Shown in pieces: positions 24,049-32,446 of a DNA stretch of 64,000 nt (positions are counted from its first letter, which is position 1; every line of letters starts with the position of its first letter). This stretch comes from Rheinheimera mangrovi (GTDB taxonomy: Bacteria; Pseudomonadota; Gammaproteobacteria; Enterobacterales; Alteromonadaceae). The notes under the pieces are model-generated. The model was not told the origin of the DNA. It did not search any database and saw only the letters and a program-made list of their open reading frames with translations. The translations under genes and the position numbers were made by a program. Location: the NCBI RefSeq assembly GCF_003990335.1, contig NZ_CP034683.1, positions 4,261,501 to 4,325,500 on the forward strand. Reading direction: 5' to 3'.

Positions 24049-25062
24049 ATGAACTGCAAAAAACTAATTCTGCTACTGACTCTGAGTTTAGCGTTGGCAA
24101 GCTGTTCAAACACCTATGATCATAAAGATGCCGGTTGGCTGGATGTAAAACCAACACCACCGCTGCATCTGCTGGAAATCGATGACAACGATACAAATAT
24201 TGAGGGGCTGCCAGAGGTTGACTACAACATCACAGACCAAAAAGTGTATAAGTTTGCTTATCTGGTGGAAGACACCATGCGCAAACGTGTGGACCATGGC
24301 CGTAAATGGGAAGAGGGCCTGTCGGCTATGCAGGTGATTCTGGCCGCTTTTGCGTCAGCATTTTCAGCCTCAACAGGTGTGCATCCGGATGTGGTCACCA
24401 CATTAGCGGGGCTGAGCGCACTCACGCCGGATATAGCAAACATTATTAATGCCGGAGGAAAAGCCAAGGCCTATTCCCAGGGCTTAGAACTGATAGAGGC
24501 AGCTAACGCTAACTACATCAGGGCCAGAAGTGAAGCGGCTGCAGGTGCAAACGGGGCCATAGTGCCAGATTCACTCACTCCTGAAGGTGCAGCCTTATTT
24601 GTCAGCGTGATGTCGACGTTAAAAGTAATGAGAGACGCCTTACTACAAGCTCTGCCGAGCGAAGAAGACCTGGCCAAAGCGACAGGCAAATATAGCCTGT
24701 TTGCTTTGGATACAAATGTGCTTACCATTACAGAAACCCCGCTCAGCCAGTTCGCACCCGCAACAGAGACATCAATTAACCTGACGGAAGCTGCCCAGAC
24801 TTATTACACCAAAGTGGTGAGTGTGGTCCGTGGCGCCAAGTTGGCGCAATGCAGCTCGGACTCCCCTGCTATTGCGCTGGTGGCTGATTGCACTGGATCT
24901 ACTTTAACTATTGTGCCAAAGGCCCAAGGCACAGCAAATATTATGGTAGTCAGCGAAAACGGCAGCAGAGCTGTGGTTAAAGTAGAAATAGCCGTTGCGA
25001 AAGACGAAGAAGCCACAACTGAAGAATCGAAAGAAACTAAAAAAGCAGAACAGAAAACATAA
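24049..25062 (+). CDS. Putative lipoprotein with C-terminal Ig-like domain
   Basis: A 337-residue protein with lipoprotein signal MNCKKLILLLTLSLALASC (cleavage before the Cys). The middle is Ala-rich and helical (SAMQVILAAFASAFSAS; GQGLELIEAANANY-like segments). The last 80 residues look like a bacterial Ig-like (BIG2-type) fold, ending with a Glu/Lys-rich tail. Function unknown. Co-transcribed with the upstream hydrolase; together they may act at the envelope. Confidence 0.65.
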   Translation: MNCKKLILLLTLSLALASCSNTYDHKDAGWLDVKPTPPLHLLEIDDNDTNIEGLPEVDYNITDQKVYKFAYLVEDTMRKRVDHGRKWEEGLSAMQVILAAFASAFSASTGVHPDVVTTLAGLSALTPDIANIINAGGKAKAYSQGLELIEAANANYIRARSEAAAGANGAIVPDSLTPEGAALFVSVMSTLKVMRDALLQALPSEEDLAKATGKYSLFALDTNVLTITETPLSQFAPATETSINLTEAAQTYYTKVVSVVRGAKLAQCSSDSPAIALVADCTGSTLTIVPKAQGTANIMVVSENGSRAVVKVEIAVAKDEEATTEESKETKKAEQKT

Positions 25063-25073
25063 AAGCCCAGCTG

Positions 25074-25118
25074 AGTCAGGTTTTGTTTTAGTGTTTTGAA
25101 GCACTACAAAGCCTGACT
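25074..25118 (+). terminator. Two-part hairpin after the lipoprotein gene
   Basis: AGTCAGG (25074-25080) pairs with CCTGACT (25112-25118), enclosing an inner stem TAGTG (25089-25093) / CACTA (25102-25106). It follows the lipoprotein stop. There is no T-run at the outer end, so terminator function is tentative. Confidence 0.45.
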
Positions 25119-25123
25119 TATGG

Positions 25124-25200
25124 CGTTAAAAGGAAGTTTGGCGTTTCAGTCTTGCGATCTCCAGCTGAGCACCCTCTGCGTCCTTATGCAACTTCAGTTT
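25124..25200 (+). repeat. Module repeat, partial copy (M0)
   Basis: AAAAGGAAGTTTGGC and the following CAGT...GATCTCC match the 3' half of the repeated intergenic module found at 28394-28548, with an internal deletion of roughly 18 bases. This is the leftmost copy and lies beyond the 3' end of a minus-strand gene, so it does not serve as a leader here. Confidence 0.5.
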
Positions 25201-25214
25201 TCACAGATTTTACT

Positions 25215-25742
25215 TTAACTCCACGGAAACAAATGATGGTACTGGGCGTTACGCTTCATGATGCGATAGGATTTTCGGGCAATATGCGCAAAATAAAGAC
25301 CTGAACAAAAAAATCCCCAGCCTAACCAAGGAACAAGTTTTTCATCCGCTGTTATAGCAGCCTTTATTTGAGGGTAAGTTCTGACCACTTGCTGATCAAT
25401 TTGTATTTCCCACACACTGTGGTATCTGTCATCAGAATAAATCGGACCATGAGTTTCATTTTCATACCGAAGCGACACTATCTTTTCACCTGCAGCCTCC
25501 AGCACTTTTTTCACCTTATCAGATGCCCCTGAATTACGAGAATAAGCAAACATCTGCGGCTGGTCTTTTAAAGCAAAACGCAAATCATAACGGTGTTTTT
25601 CCACCCAACTCAACTGCCCACTGGCTTGCAATAAATTGTCTTCGGCCTGAAGTTGTGAGTCATAAAACAACAGGAAAAAAATACCCATAGCCATAGAGAA
25701 TAAAGACATTGCAGCCATACCAGGCCATTTGGCTTGTTGCAT
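25215..25742 (-). CDS. Hypothetical DUF3592-like membrane protein
   Basis: A 175-residue protein with one membrane span at each end (MAAMSLFSMAMGIFFLLFY; WLGWGFFCSGLYFAHIA) and a periplasmic beta-rich domain between them. That layout (LSWVEKHRYDLRFALK; SLRYENETHGPIYSDDRYHSVW, in part) resembles DUF3592 proteins. Role unknown. It lies in a run of small minus-strand membrane genes. Confidence 0.55.
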   Translation of the reverse strand: MQQAKWPGMAAMSLFSMAMGIFFLLFYDSQLQAEDNLLQASGQLSWVEKHRYDLRFALKDQPQMFAYSRNSGASDKVKKVLEAAGEKIVSLRYENETHGPIYSDDRYHSVWEIQIDQQVVRTYPQIKAAITADEKLVPWLGWGFFCSGLYFAHIARKSYRIMKRNAQYHHLFPWS

Positions 25743-25780
25743 TAAAAAGTCCTGCTGTTATTCGTGAAAAGAGAACAAAG

Positions 25781-26266
25781 CTACCACAGCGGCTGCTTTG
25801 ACACCGCCAGCCACATAATAGCCAGCACAGTTACAGGTAATGTCAGTAACGCCAGGTTAGTAAAACCTTTGTGGTAAAACTGAATTAAGTTCTGTTGCCT
25901 GCTGGTCAGCGCCTCACCCAAACTGCGCTTTTTGATGAGCTGTTGCACTTTCCAGTTACCTAGCCAGATATCGACAATTTCCAGCGGTACTATCAATAGC
26001 AACACCAGCAACAACTTGTTTTGCAACCATGGCATATCAATCCAGCCATAACCAAAAGCCATCCATGCACCGCTCATCAACAAGGTACAAAGCGCCAGAT
26101 GCTCTAGCGTTAAGGTAAGGAAAAACACCTTATACACCAGCGATGTTCCACTACTTATTTCGCCCTGTTGCTGCTGAAAATACCGCAGTACCAACCATGA
26201 CCCAAGCGCAGGGCCAAGCCACAAAATCAGCGAACCAATATGAATCACTTTTAGCAGGCTATACAT
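25781..26266 (-). CDS. DUF2269-like integral membrane protein
   Basis: A 161-residue protein with four membrane spans. It starts MYSLLKVIHIGSLILWLGPA, which resembles the conserved first helix of the DUF2269/CopD-like predicted membrane family, with a His and a Trp at membrane edges. Its start overlaps the upstream gene's stop by 8 bp, so the two are co-translated. No function known. Confidence 0.6.
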   Translation of the reverse strand: MYSLLKVIHIGSLILWLGPALGSWLVLRYFQQQQGEISSGTSLVYKVFFLTLTLEHLALCTLLMSGAWMAFGYGWIDMPWLQNKLLLVLLLIVPLEIVDIWLGNWKVQQLIKKRSLGEALTSRQQNLIQFYHKGFTNLALLTLPVTVLAIMWLAVSKQPLW

Positions 26267-26906
26267 CGGCTTTTATCCAAAGTTTATAAGCAATCAATAC
26301 AAACCAGGCTGTACTAAGCGCCATACTAAAAGCAGTTAAAGCTTCGGCCAGTGCCATCTGTTGTAACGCTATCGCCATTGATAAACCAAGCCCTGCCACC
26401 CAAGCCAGAATACCGGGGAAAATCCAGAGTTTTAAGCCGGGTTTATGCAGCAGCAACAACAGCGTCAGAATTAAGCCACCTATGTTATACAAGCCATTAC
26501 CAAGAAAACCCGTCAGGTGCATCGCCAACTGGTCAATAAAATGCAGTAACTCGACCGAACTGCTGGCACTTATCATGGCCGGAAACACAAAGGCATATAA
26601 AGTTTCAGCGGCAAGATCGGGCGCTATGCCAAGCGCAACCAACAACAACCCAAATTGCCGGACAGGGCTCTGCGGAATAGCAGATGCCAGCAGACAACAA
26701 AACAGCAATAAACTTAAAGCCGCCGCCATCCAAAACAGCCAGCCCAATTGCCATACCGCCAAATGACTTTGAATATAAGCTAAACGGACAGGCAAATCAG
26801 TCACCACAGGCAAACCCGGCCGCATAGGTCCAGCCATTAATAAGCAGGCGATAAAAATCACCACAGCTATCGCCAGAGTGCAGTAAAAATAACGGGGGCT
26901 CGGCAT
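26259..26906 (-). CDS. Hypothetical seven-helix membrane protein
   Basis: About 215 residues, almost entirely hydrophobic with about six or seven spans (for example YFYCTLAIAVVIFIACLLMA and FWMAAALSLLLFCCLLAS). Not assigned to a family. The ATG at 26906 is preferred over 26933 because AAGGA lies 8 bases before it. First gene of a pair with the DUF2269-like protein. Confidence 0.6.
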   Translation of the reverse strand: MPSPRYFYCTLAIAVVIFIACLLMAGPMRPGLPVVTDLPVRLAYIQSHLAVWQLGWLFWMAAALSLLLFCCLLASAIPQSPVRQFGLLLVALGIAPDLAAETLYAFVFPAMISASSSVELLHFIDQLAMHLTGFLGNGLYNIGGLILTLLLLLHKPGLKLWIFPGILAWVAGLGLSMAIALQQMALAEALTAFSMALSTAWFVLIAYKLWIKADV

Positions 26907-27107
26907 CAGACAGTCCTTGTGATAAAACGACACGCCATTCTAGCTGTGCTTTGCAGCGGAAATCTATTAAAGCAATGTCATTCACCAAGAGTGATAAAAC
27001 AATGATAGCAAGCCCCTAAAAACGGATTATCGTAGCTAAAGTGCTGTATCACTTAGAATATAAACCAGCAGTCATCATCAGGTTGCTGAAAAAAGAAGTT
27101 AGGCAAA

Positions 27108-27529
27108 TCAGCGTTGCTGCAACCAATCTTGTGTCAAAACCAACAACTCTTTTGCTTGCCTGATGCATTCAGCAACGGCAGCGTCCTCAACGAGATCGCC
27201 AGAATAATCAGCAACATTACGTTGTTTACGCAAGGCGTCCAGAACGATAAGCCTGTCTGTCTCTATGCCCACAGTTTTTATCAGTGACTGTAACATGGTC
27301 TGGTGGTGGCCGGGTTTACTGGTGAGGGTTCGAAACCCTGCGGCCTGCAATGCAGCATTCGACAGTTGCATAATGGCTTTGTATGCAGCATCAAAGCGGT
27401 TTTCATTACTTAATTCAGCAAGCTCTGAATACTTGATATTACGTTGCGCAGCTTCCGCAGCCGCTGAATAGCGGCGCTATCTGGGTTAATGCGTTCCAGC
27501 AGTTTGCCAATCAGATTGTCTAAGGTCAT
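27108..27529 (-). pseudogene. HEPN-domain toxin-like gene with frameshift
   Basis: From the ATG at 27529 (good site GGAGACAAGG) the frame encodes MTLDNLIGKLLERINPDSAA-IQRL, then loses register near 27455-27465. The rest continues in another frame as AAEAAQRNIKYSELAELSNE and NRFDAAYKAIMQLSNAALQ to the stop at 27108. One missing base in the GCGGCTGCGG stretch restores a single HEPN protein of about 140 residues. It overlaps the upstream HTH-MNT gene by 44 bp, the normal order of such antitoxin-toxin pairs. A sequencing error is possible; otherwise the toxin is inactive. Confidence 0.78.
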
Positions 27530-28097
27530 CCTTGTCTCCAGCGATCATCAGTAGCGGATTGGCAAGCAGTTCACGGATAAAACCGGATTGCTCTGCCAAC
27601 GCTTTCTGCCATTCGGCTACGGAATATAGTTTAGGATTGATCTCGCGGCCAAGCTGTTGCTGTGCTGGATACAAGCTCTTCACTGCATCCACAAAACTCA
27701 GTTCACCCACCAACAGCAGGTCGATATCACTGCTGGCCGTTGCTTTGCCACTGGCGACAGAACCAAACACAGCAGCAAAGTTCAGCTGATCGGATACAGG
27801 CAACAAAGCCTGCCGTAACACATCAGCCAAACCAGTCGTTTTACGCAGAATACTGGCCAACTCCTCATACACCACACAACTGGTATCGGCCTGATAACAC
27901 AGCTGATTCCCTTGCTGTGTTTTCTTCAAAATGCCTGCCTGTGCCAATTTCGTTAGCTCTTTATGCAAAGTGCCAGGCTGTGTGTCAGTTAAACGGGCAA
28001 TTTCGCGCACATGCCAAGCCTCGTCGGGTTTCAGCAATAACAAACCCAACACCTGACGGCGATAACCTGTAAAAAGCAAATCCGTAAGAGCAGACAT
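27486..28097 (-). CDS. Winged-helix plus MNT nucleotidyltransferase, antitoxin-like
   Basis: A 203-residue two-domain protein. Residues 1-85 are a winged helix (LTDLLFTGYRRQVLGLLLL; WHVREIARLTDTQPGTLHKE). Residues about 105-165 are a minimal nucleotidyltransferase with FGSVASGKATASSDIDLLLVG, the GS...DxD signature. Its HEPN partner follows with an overlap but is frameshifted. The DNA-binding domain and a nested dyad at 28110-28149 point to autoregulation. ATG at 28097 chosen over an in-frame TTG at 28118. Confidence 0.85.
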   Translation of the reverse strand: MSALTDLLFTGYRRQVLGLLLLKPDEAWHVREIARLTDTQPGTLHKELTKLAQAGILKKTQQGNQLCYQADTSCVVYEELASILRKTTGLADVLRQALLPVSDQLNFAAVFGSVASGKATASSDIDLLLVGELSFVDAVKSLYPAQQQLGREINPKLYSVAEWQKALAEQSGFIRELLANPLLMIAGDKDDLRQSDWQTAGTH

Positions 28098-28109
28098 AGC
28101 AGCACCAAA

Positions 28110-28149
28110 TGAAGCCAAATAAGCTACGAATGTAGCCTTTTAGGCTTCA
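28110..28149 (-). promoter_or_regulatory. Nested palindrome, putative operator of HTH-MNT gene
   Basis: Outer arms TGAAGCC (28110-28116) and GGCTTCA (28143-28149) enclose inner arms GCTAC (28123-28127) and GTAGC (28132-28136). It begins 12 bp upstream of the HTH-MNT start. A dyad of this size next to a winged-helix antitoxin gene is a likely autoregulatory site. Confidence 0.6.
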
Positions 28150-28202
28150 CTCGTCAATTTGTCTGTGGTTGAGTAATCAGCCGCCCCAAGGATAGCTCGC
28201 TA

Positions 28203-28275
28203 AAAGTCCCGAAAAACAGCTTGCCGTTTCTAAAAAGGTGATTTACCTTGGTTCTAAACGAGTTACAACCCTACC
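28203..28275 (+). repeat. Module repeat M1, 5' half
   Basis: Begins AGTCCCGAAAAACAGCTTGCCG and ends at CGAGTTACAACC (in parts). It is closely similar to 30013-30084 and related to 30789-30850, 32447-32512 and 33473-33540. In this copy the module is split from its 3' half by the hairpin repeat at 28286-28386. Confidence 0.7.
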
Positions 28276-28285
28276 CAAAGTCATT

Positions 28286-28386
28286 GCTGTTGCAGTGCGG
28301 CGGCAAGTGAGCGAGTCCCCATGAACATAGATGCACTATGTGATTGGGGCGAAAGAACGCAGCCAACAAAGCTGCGGCGTCAAGGA
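28286..28386 (+). repeat. Hairpin repeat family B, inserted within module M1
   Basis: The core GAGTCCCCATGAACATAGATG...CTATGTGATTGGGGCG (in parts) forms a hairpin. It matches, in reverse orientation, the two copies in the ilvM-ilvD gap (43210-43321, 43337-43449), including the flanking GCGGCAAGTGAGCGAG and AACAAAGCTGCGG segments. It interrupts the module repeat between GTTACAACC and AGTTGCCGG, which are nearly adjacent in other copies. Confidence 0.7.
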
Positions 28387-28393
28387 CGAAGAG

Positions 28394-28548
28394 TATGTAG
28401 CGAAGTTGCCGGAAAAGGAAGTTTGGCAGTTCAGTTCTTTTTGGCTTTTCAGCCTTTAGATCTCCCGCTTCATACCGTTTTTTTCTAACACCACTTCAGA
28501 TTTAACTGGGGCACAGGGCGAGACCTGATACTGGTTTTATAAGGATGT
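28394..28548 (+). repeat. Module repeat M1, 3' half (leader of secreted protein gene)
   Basis: From AGTTGCCGGAAAAGGAAG through TTCAGCCTTTAGATCTCCCG, ACTTCAGATTTAACTGGGGC and ACCTGATACTGGTTTTATAA to the AAGGA site of the next gene. The same order occurs at 30084-30215 and 32520-32660. It is therefore the 5' untranslated region of the secreted protein gene. Confidence 0.7.
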
Positions 28549-28551
28549 TAC

Positions 28552-29745
28552 ATGCCAATTCTTAAAAAGGTTTTTCTATTAGTTTTTTTATCGCTACTTT
28601 CTATGAATGTCAGTGCCAGTAATCAGTTACAACTTTTTGGCTGTGACTCCTGCGATATACAGCAAATGCAACAAATAGCAGCGCTACAAGCTCCATTATT
28701 ACAGTGTGAGGAAGGGATAAACCCTGATACGGGTGCTGCAGATAGTGAGCAGGGGGAAAATAATGCCACCTGTTACGCACCTACAAAAGATCTCTTTGTT
28801 GCTAATCCTTTGACAAAAAAGGCATTTAAGTACCGGGTTAAAGCTGACAACCTCAAAATGGGAGAACCCGGTTATGTTATGTCACTTTCAATCAATGCAG
28901 ATGAACTAGAGATTATCCAAACCTATTACGACCTGCATCAAGCATTTACAACTAGTATTGCCGAATTAAGTACAACACCACCTGCTTCAACCTTGCCCAA
29001 AAGTGGAGTAAAAAACCACTTTGAAGCTTTTAGCAATACATCATCAGGCGTAAGCGAGGCTTGCCTTAACTCTGCTGCGGCATATCTTTACAGCTCAGAA
29101 CAGAACAAAAACCGTTTATTAGATGAAATGCGAACTGCAATCAGAGCCGAGATGGAACGTCAAACATCGCGAGATTTTACGTCATCATTACCGTCTAAAG
29201 GCAGTGTTTCTGCCGGTAGCTTGACCATTACGGCAGGAACCAGGCCCGGAGTTTCTGGTATGGCGAGTGTTGCTGTTGAGCAACAATTTATTGAATATAC
29301 ATCTCTTATCACACCAGTAAGAGCCAGCAGTTGTAATGGTTTTGGACTGTGGTGCAAAGAGGGAGATGTGAATAACCAAATTCACTACAAAGTAACTTAT
29401 AGCGGTGATATTACGACAAAAAGTATCAATACACTTTTACCGCATTTTCAGCTAAGAACAGATATCTCTAAAATTGAAGGGATTAGACCATCAACTTTAT
29501 TTGGTGCGGCACAAGTTCGTATTGAAAACCCTGGCAGCTGCCTTGCACAACTAGTTCGTGAGGTAAAACCAGGTGATTTGAGCTTTGTAGACCTGGGTCC
29601 AATCAGCTCACCTGCTACCTATAATTTTGGTAAGGGCCCAGCAAGCTTTTGTACGCAATCTAAAACGGTGCGAACCTGTACAAATACAGGTGCTGCCAGC
29701 GCTTGTACTGATACAACATTTCTTGAATTAACAACCTGTAAATAA
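28552..29745 (+). CDS. Hypothetical exported protein, Cys-rich
   Basis: A 397-residue protein with a clear signal peptide (KKVFLLVFLSLLSMNVSA). The mature protein contains ten or so cysteines, including CDSCD near the start and CTQSK-CTNT-CTDT-CK clustered at the end, suggesting disulfides in the periplasm or outside. I recognise no domain. It is more AT-rich than core genes. Ribosome site AAGGATG precedes the ATG; the module repeat forms its leader. Confidence 0.65.
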   Translation: MPILKKVFLLVFLSLLSMNVSASNQLQLFGCDSCDIQQMQQIAALQAPLLQCEEGINPDTGAADSEQGENNATCYAPTKDLFVANPLTKKAFKYRVKADNLKMGEPGYVMSLSINADELEIIQTYYDLHQAFTTSIAELSTTPPASTLPKSGVKNHFEAFSNTSSGVSEACLNSAAAYLYSSEQNKNRLLDEMRTAIRAEMERQTSRDFTSSLPSKGSVSAGSLTITAGTRPGVSGMASVAVEQQFIEYTSLITPVRASSCNGFGLWCKEGDVNNQIHYKVTYSGDITTKSINTLLPHFQLRTDISKIEGIRPSTLFGAAQVRIENPGSCLAQLVREVKPGDLSFVDLGPISSPATYNFGKGPASFCTQSKTVRTCTNTGAASACTDTTFLELTTCK

Positions 29746-30012
29746 CTGATCATTCGAATGTTTTAATCAGTTAAGCAAGTCGCGGCAGGAATGGCAATTA
29801 TTGGCCCTGCCGCACAGAGCCTGACTTGCACCAATGACGCGCCCCACCCTATCCTGGGCAGTTCATTCGGGGTAAGGATGGACTATTTGCATCTCTTTTG
29901 CTCTCAAATCCCCAGCTGATGGTTTTGTGTTGAGTATTGGTTAAAGTAGGCAGGTTTAGCCGAGCGACAAAGTCAAAACAACTGTTTTTAAATCAACACC
30001 AAGACATTCGCC
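29746..30012 (+). other. Non-coding gap after secreted protein
   Basis: Contains a hairpin, GCGGCAGG (29782-29789) with CCTGCCGC (29806-29813), about 40 bp after the stop, possibly a terminator without a T-run. Beyond it to the next module repeat I see no gene. Confidence 0.45.
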
Positions 30013-30215
30013 GCGAGTCCCGAAAAACAACTTGCCGTTTCTGAAAAGCTGCTTTACCTTGGTTCGAAACGAGTTACAACCATCGATAAGTTGCCGGAAA
30101 AGGAAGTCATGGCAGTTCAGTTCTCTTTGGCGTTTCAGCCTTTAGACCTTCCGCTTCATACCTTCTGCTTTTTATCCGCGACTTCAGATTTAATTGGGAC
30201 AAAGGGCAAAACCTA
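30013..30215 (+). repeat. Module repeat M2, most complete copy
   Basis: Contains both halves without interruption: GTCCCGAAAAACAACTTGCCG, CGTTTC...GAAACGAGTTACAACC, AGTTGCCGGAAAAGGAAGTC, TTCAGCCTTTAGACC, and ACTTCAGATTTAATTGGGAC. The arms CGTTTC and GAAACG could pair. Its end leads into the leader of the RDD-family gene. Confidence 0.72.
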
Positions 30216-30269
30216 AAGCCGGTTTTATACAGCAACACCCAATACTATATTTTGCTAACAAGGAACCTC

Positions 30270-30731
30270 ATGCAAAACGAAGAACCTACCTATCTGGGCT
30301 CATGGCCACGGCTTGGCGCCTCATTGATCGACTCTCTGCTTATATTTCTTGTCACAGGCCCCCTGCTGTATATGGCCTATGGCGAAGCCTACTGGAACAG
30401 CGAAAAAATGATTCAGGGGCCTGCTGATTTTTTATTGTCCTGGCTATTTCCGGCGTTAGCTGTAGTGCTGTTCTGGATAAAAACCCAAAGTACCCCGGGG
30501 AAAAAACTGGTGTCAGCCATTATTGTCGATGCCCGTACCGGCAATAAACCAAGCACCAGCCAATATATCTGGCGCTACTTTGGCTACTTTGTCGCGGCTA
30601 TTCCGTTTTTTATTGGCCTGTTGTGGGTAATCTTTGATAAAAGAAAACAAGGCTGGCACGACAAACTGGCCGGAACTGTGGTGATCCTGCAAGCCAAACC
30701 CCAAGTCGATGACAGTGGTTTTAAAGGCTAA
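30270..30731 (+). CDS. RDD-family membrane protein
   Basis: A 153-residue protein with the RDD signature: GSWPRLGASLIDSLLIFLV at the first span (R..A..ID), FWIKTQSTPGKKLVSAIIVD in the middle and IFDKRKQGWHDKLAGTVV at the end. Three membrane spans. RDD proteins have been linked to ion exchange in some bacteria, but most lack known function. ATG at 30270 follows AAGGAACC. Preceded by module repeat M2. Confidence 0.85.
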   Translation: MQNEEPTYLGSWPRLGASLIDSLLIFLVTGPLLYMAYGEAYWNSEKMIQGPADFLLSWLFPALAVVLFWIKTQSTPGKKLVSAIIVDARTGNKPSTSQYIWRYFGYFVAAIPFFIGLLWVIFDKRKQGWHDKLAGTVVILQAKPQVDDSGFKG

Positions 30732-30788
30732 TTCAGCGCGACAAGGACAAGAGGCAAAGCAAAACCCCTGCTTTGCTCTTTTCCAGTC

Positions 30789-30880
30789 AGTCCCCAAAAA
30801 CAACTTGTACTTACCACAACGCTGTTTTAACTTGGTTTTATTCAACAGCGACAGCAGACACTTGCCGGGGTTTAACTTTG
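30789..30880 (+). repeat. Module repeat, diverged copy (M5)
   Basis: CCCAAAAACAACTTGTAC, TTAACTTGGTTTTATTC and CACTTGCCGGGG align with the 5' half of the module and the start of its second half. It runs directly into the start of the HipA-like gene, so it supplies its leader and ribosome site. Confidence 0.5.
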
Positions 30881-31597
30881 CTTGAAGTGGAAGAACTGCA
30901 GGAGAAGGCAACTCAGGGCCGCACACAACCCTGGCTTTGTCGGTTGTCTGATGATCAGCTGTATTACATTAAAGGCCCGCAAGCCACCACCAAAGGTTTA
31001 ATTAACGAAGCGGTGTGTGCGTTCTTAGGCAAAGCTTTTGGCCTGAATGTGCCAGCACATCATGCCGCTTACTTACCTGCACAGCTACTGACTTATCATG
31101 ATACAGCGCGTCAAATACTGGGCGACGGCAACTCTGTAGTTTTTGCTTCGAGGCAAGTGAAAGGCATGATTGAACTCTCGCCTTCATCACAGCAAAACCT
31201 GCCCACACAATTCGCAAAAGATTTATTTCTGTTTGATTATTGGATCTAAAACGAAGACAGAACTATGGGCCAAAGCGGTGGGAATCCGAACTTATTCCTG
31301 GACGGGCGTTCCAACAGTTATGTAGTGGTGGATCATAATCTGGCTTTTGACCCAAACTACAACTTTGCACAAAATGCACCATTACACCTGGGTTACCCGT
31401 TTTGGTTTAACCAGCAGCACGATCAACTTTGGCGTGACTATTACAGTCCTAAGCTAGAGATTGCGCTCGACGGTTTAGCCCAGTATGCTGCCAGTCTGCC
31501 GGAAGAATGGTTAGCTGAGGAGCCTGATTATCTGGCTCATATTTCAGCCACTTTGGCATTGTTCAGAACAAACGATTTTTGGGAGGCTCTGATATGA
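30878..31597 (+). pseudogene. HipA-like kinase gene with in-frame stop
   Basis: Read through, this encodes about 239 residues of the short HipA-like kinase family: WLCRLSDDQLYYIKG (ATP-site Lys), KDLFLFDYWI, then stop TAA at 31247-31249, then NEDRTMGQSGGNPNLF and VVVDHNLAFD (catalytic loop and metal-binding Asp). Both parts are in the same frame. The usual residue at the stop is Gln, so a single CAA-to-TAA change explains it. The start is taken as TTG 30878 after GGGG; uncertain. It overlaps the DUF3037 gene by 4 bp, its common partner. The upper fragment lacks the catalytic loop, so it should be inactive unless read through. Confidence 0.82.
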
Positions 31598-32433
31598 AGA
31601 CTTTATATCAGTATGCAATAGTAAGGTTTTTACCTCATGCCGAGACGGGCGAATTCGCCAACGTCGGCATAGTGCTGTGCGCTCCTGAACAAGCTGCTTT
31701 TGAATTCCGCTTAGCTCCAACCCGCTTTGCCCGCGTGACCGATTTCTTTGAAGATGTTGAAGGTAAGTTATACAAAACCACTATTACTACAGTGCAAAAC
31801 GAGCTAAAACGCATTAAAGACTACACCACCACTGTATTACCCAAAGAGTTGGTGGCAGCAATGCAGGAATTGGTGCGACCAAGGGAAACGCTGGTGCGTT
31901 ACTCAGACCTTCGCACTATGTACGTGGATAAAAAGCCAGCCGAATTAGCAGACCATTTATTTGAACAGCTGGTTCACCGTACTTTTTTAACCGAAGAATA
32001 TCAGGAACAGTTAATGGTTCGCGCCATCAGAGCGCAGCTGAAAACTGAAAAGCTGACTCATTTTAAAAAGCAGGCACTTGCTGGCCGCTATGACGAAATA
32101 ACCTTCCCACTGGTAGCAAAAACCAACGACACCTTTGTGATCCGCCCTCTGGCATTCCAGCATAAAAATGCCGGAAAAATTCTGGATCACGCTCAAACCT
32201 GGCTGGGACGCTTTGACCGTTTAGCGCAAAACGATGTACTGAAAAAAGACAACATACTGCTGCCATTGCAAGGCCCAACACAAACCAACACTAAACTGGC
32301 AGGCGCTTTTAAAGAGGTAGAGCAAGAGTTTGCTCAGTGTGGCCTGCATACCATTCGTTATAACGACACCAAAGCTATTACCGCTTTCGCCAAACAGGCT
32401 TTAACGGCTGATGGTTTTCATCTGGCGCATTAA
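31594..32433 (+). CDS. DUF3037 protein, partner of HipA-like kinase
   Basis: A 279-residue protein starting MKTLYQYAIVRFLPHAETGEF ANVGIVLCAP (in parts), the conserved N-terminus of DUF3037. The middle is helical (VQNELKRIKDYTTTVLPKEL). DUF3037 genes commonly overlap a HipA-like kinase gene, as here (ATGA), suggesting a two-component toxin-antitoxin or signalling pair. Its role is unknown. Start at 31594 is preferred over 31579 because GGGAGG lies before it and homologues begin there. Confidence 0.82.
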   Translation: MKTLYQYAIVRFLPHAETGEFANVGIVLCAPEQAAFEFRLAPTRFARVTDFFEDVEGKLYKTTITTVQNELKRIKDYTTTVLPKELVAAMQELVRPRETLVRYSDLRTMYVDKKPAELADHLFEQLVHRTFLTEEYQEQLMVRAIRAQLKTEKLTHFKKQALAGRYDEITFPLVAKTNDTFVIRPLAFQHKNAGKILDHAQTWLGRFDRLAQNDVLKKDNILLPLQGPTQTNTKLAGAFKEVEQEFAQCGLHTIRYNDTKAITAFAKQALTADGFHLAH

Positions 32434-32446
32434 CCTCTTGGTTAAA

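Noticed and set aside
30101..30216. Short peptide encoded inside module repeat M2 (starts ATGGCAGTTCAG)
   Set aside because: The corresponding frame is stopped early in M3 and lacks an ATG in M1, so it is not conserved as a peptide.
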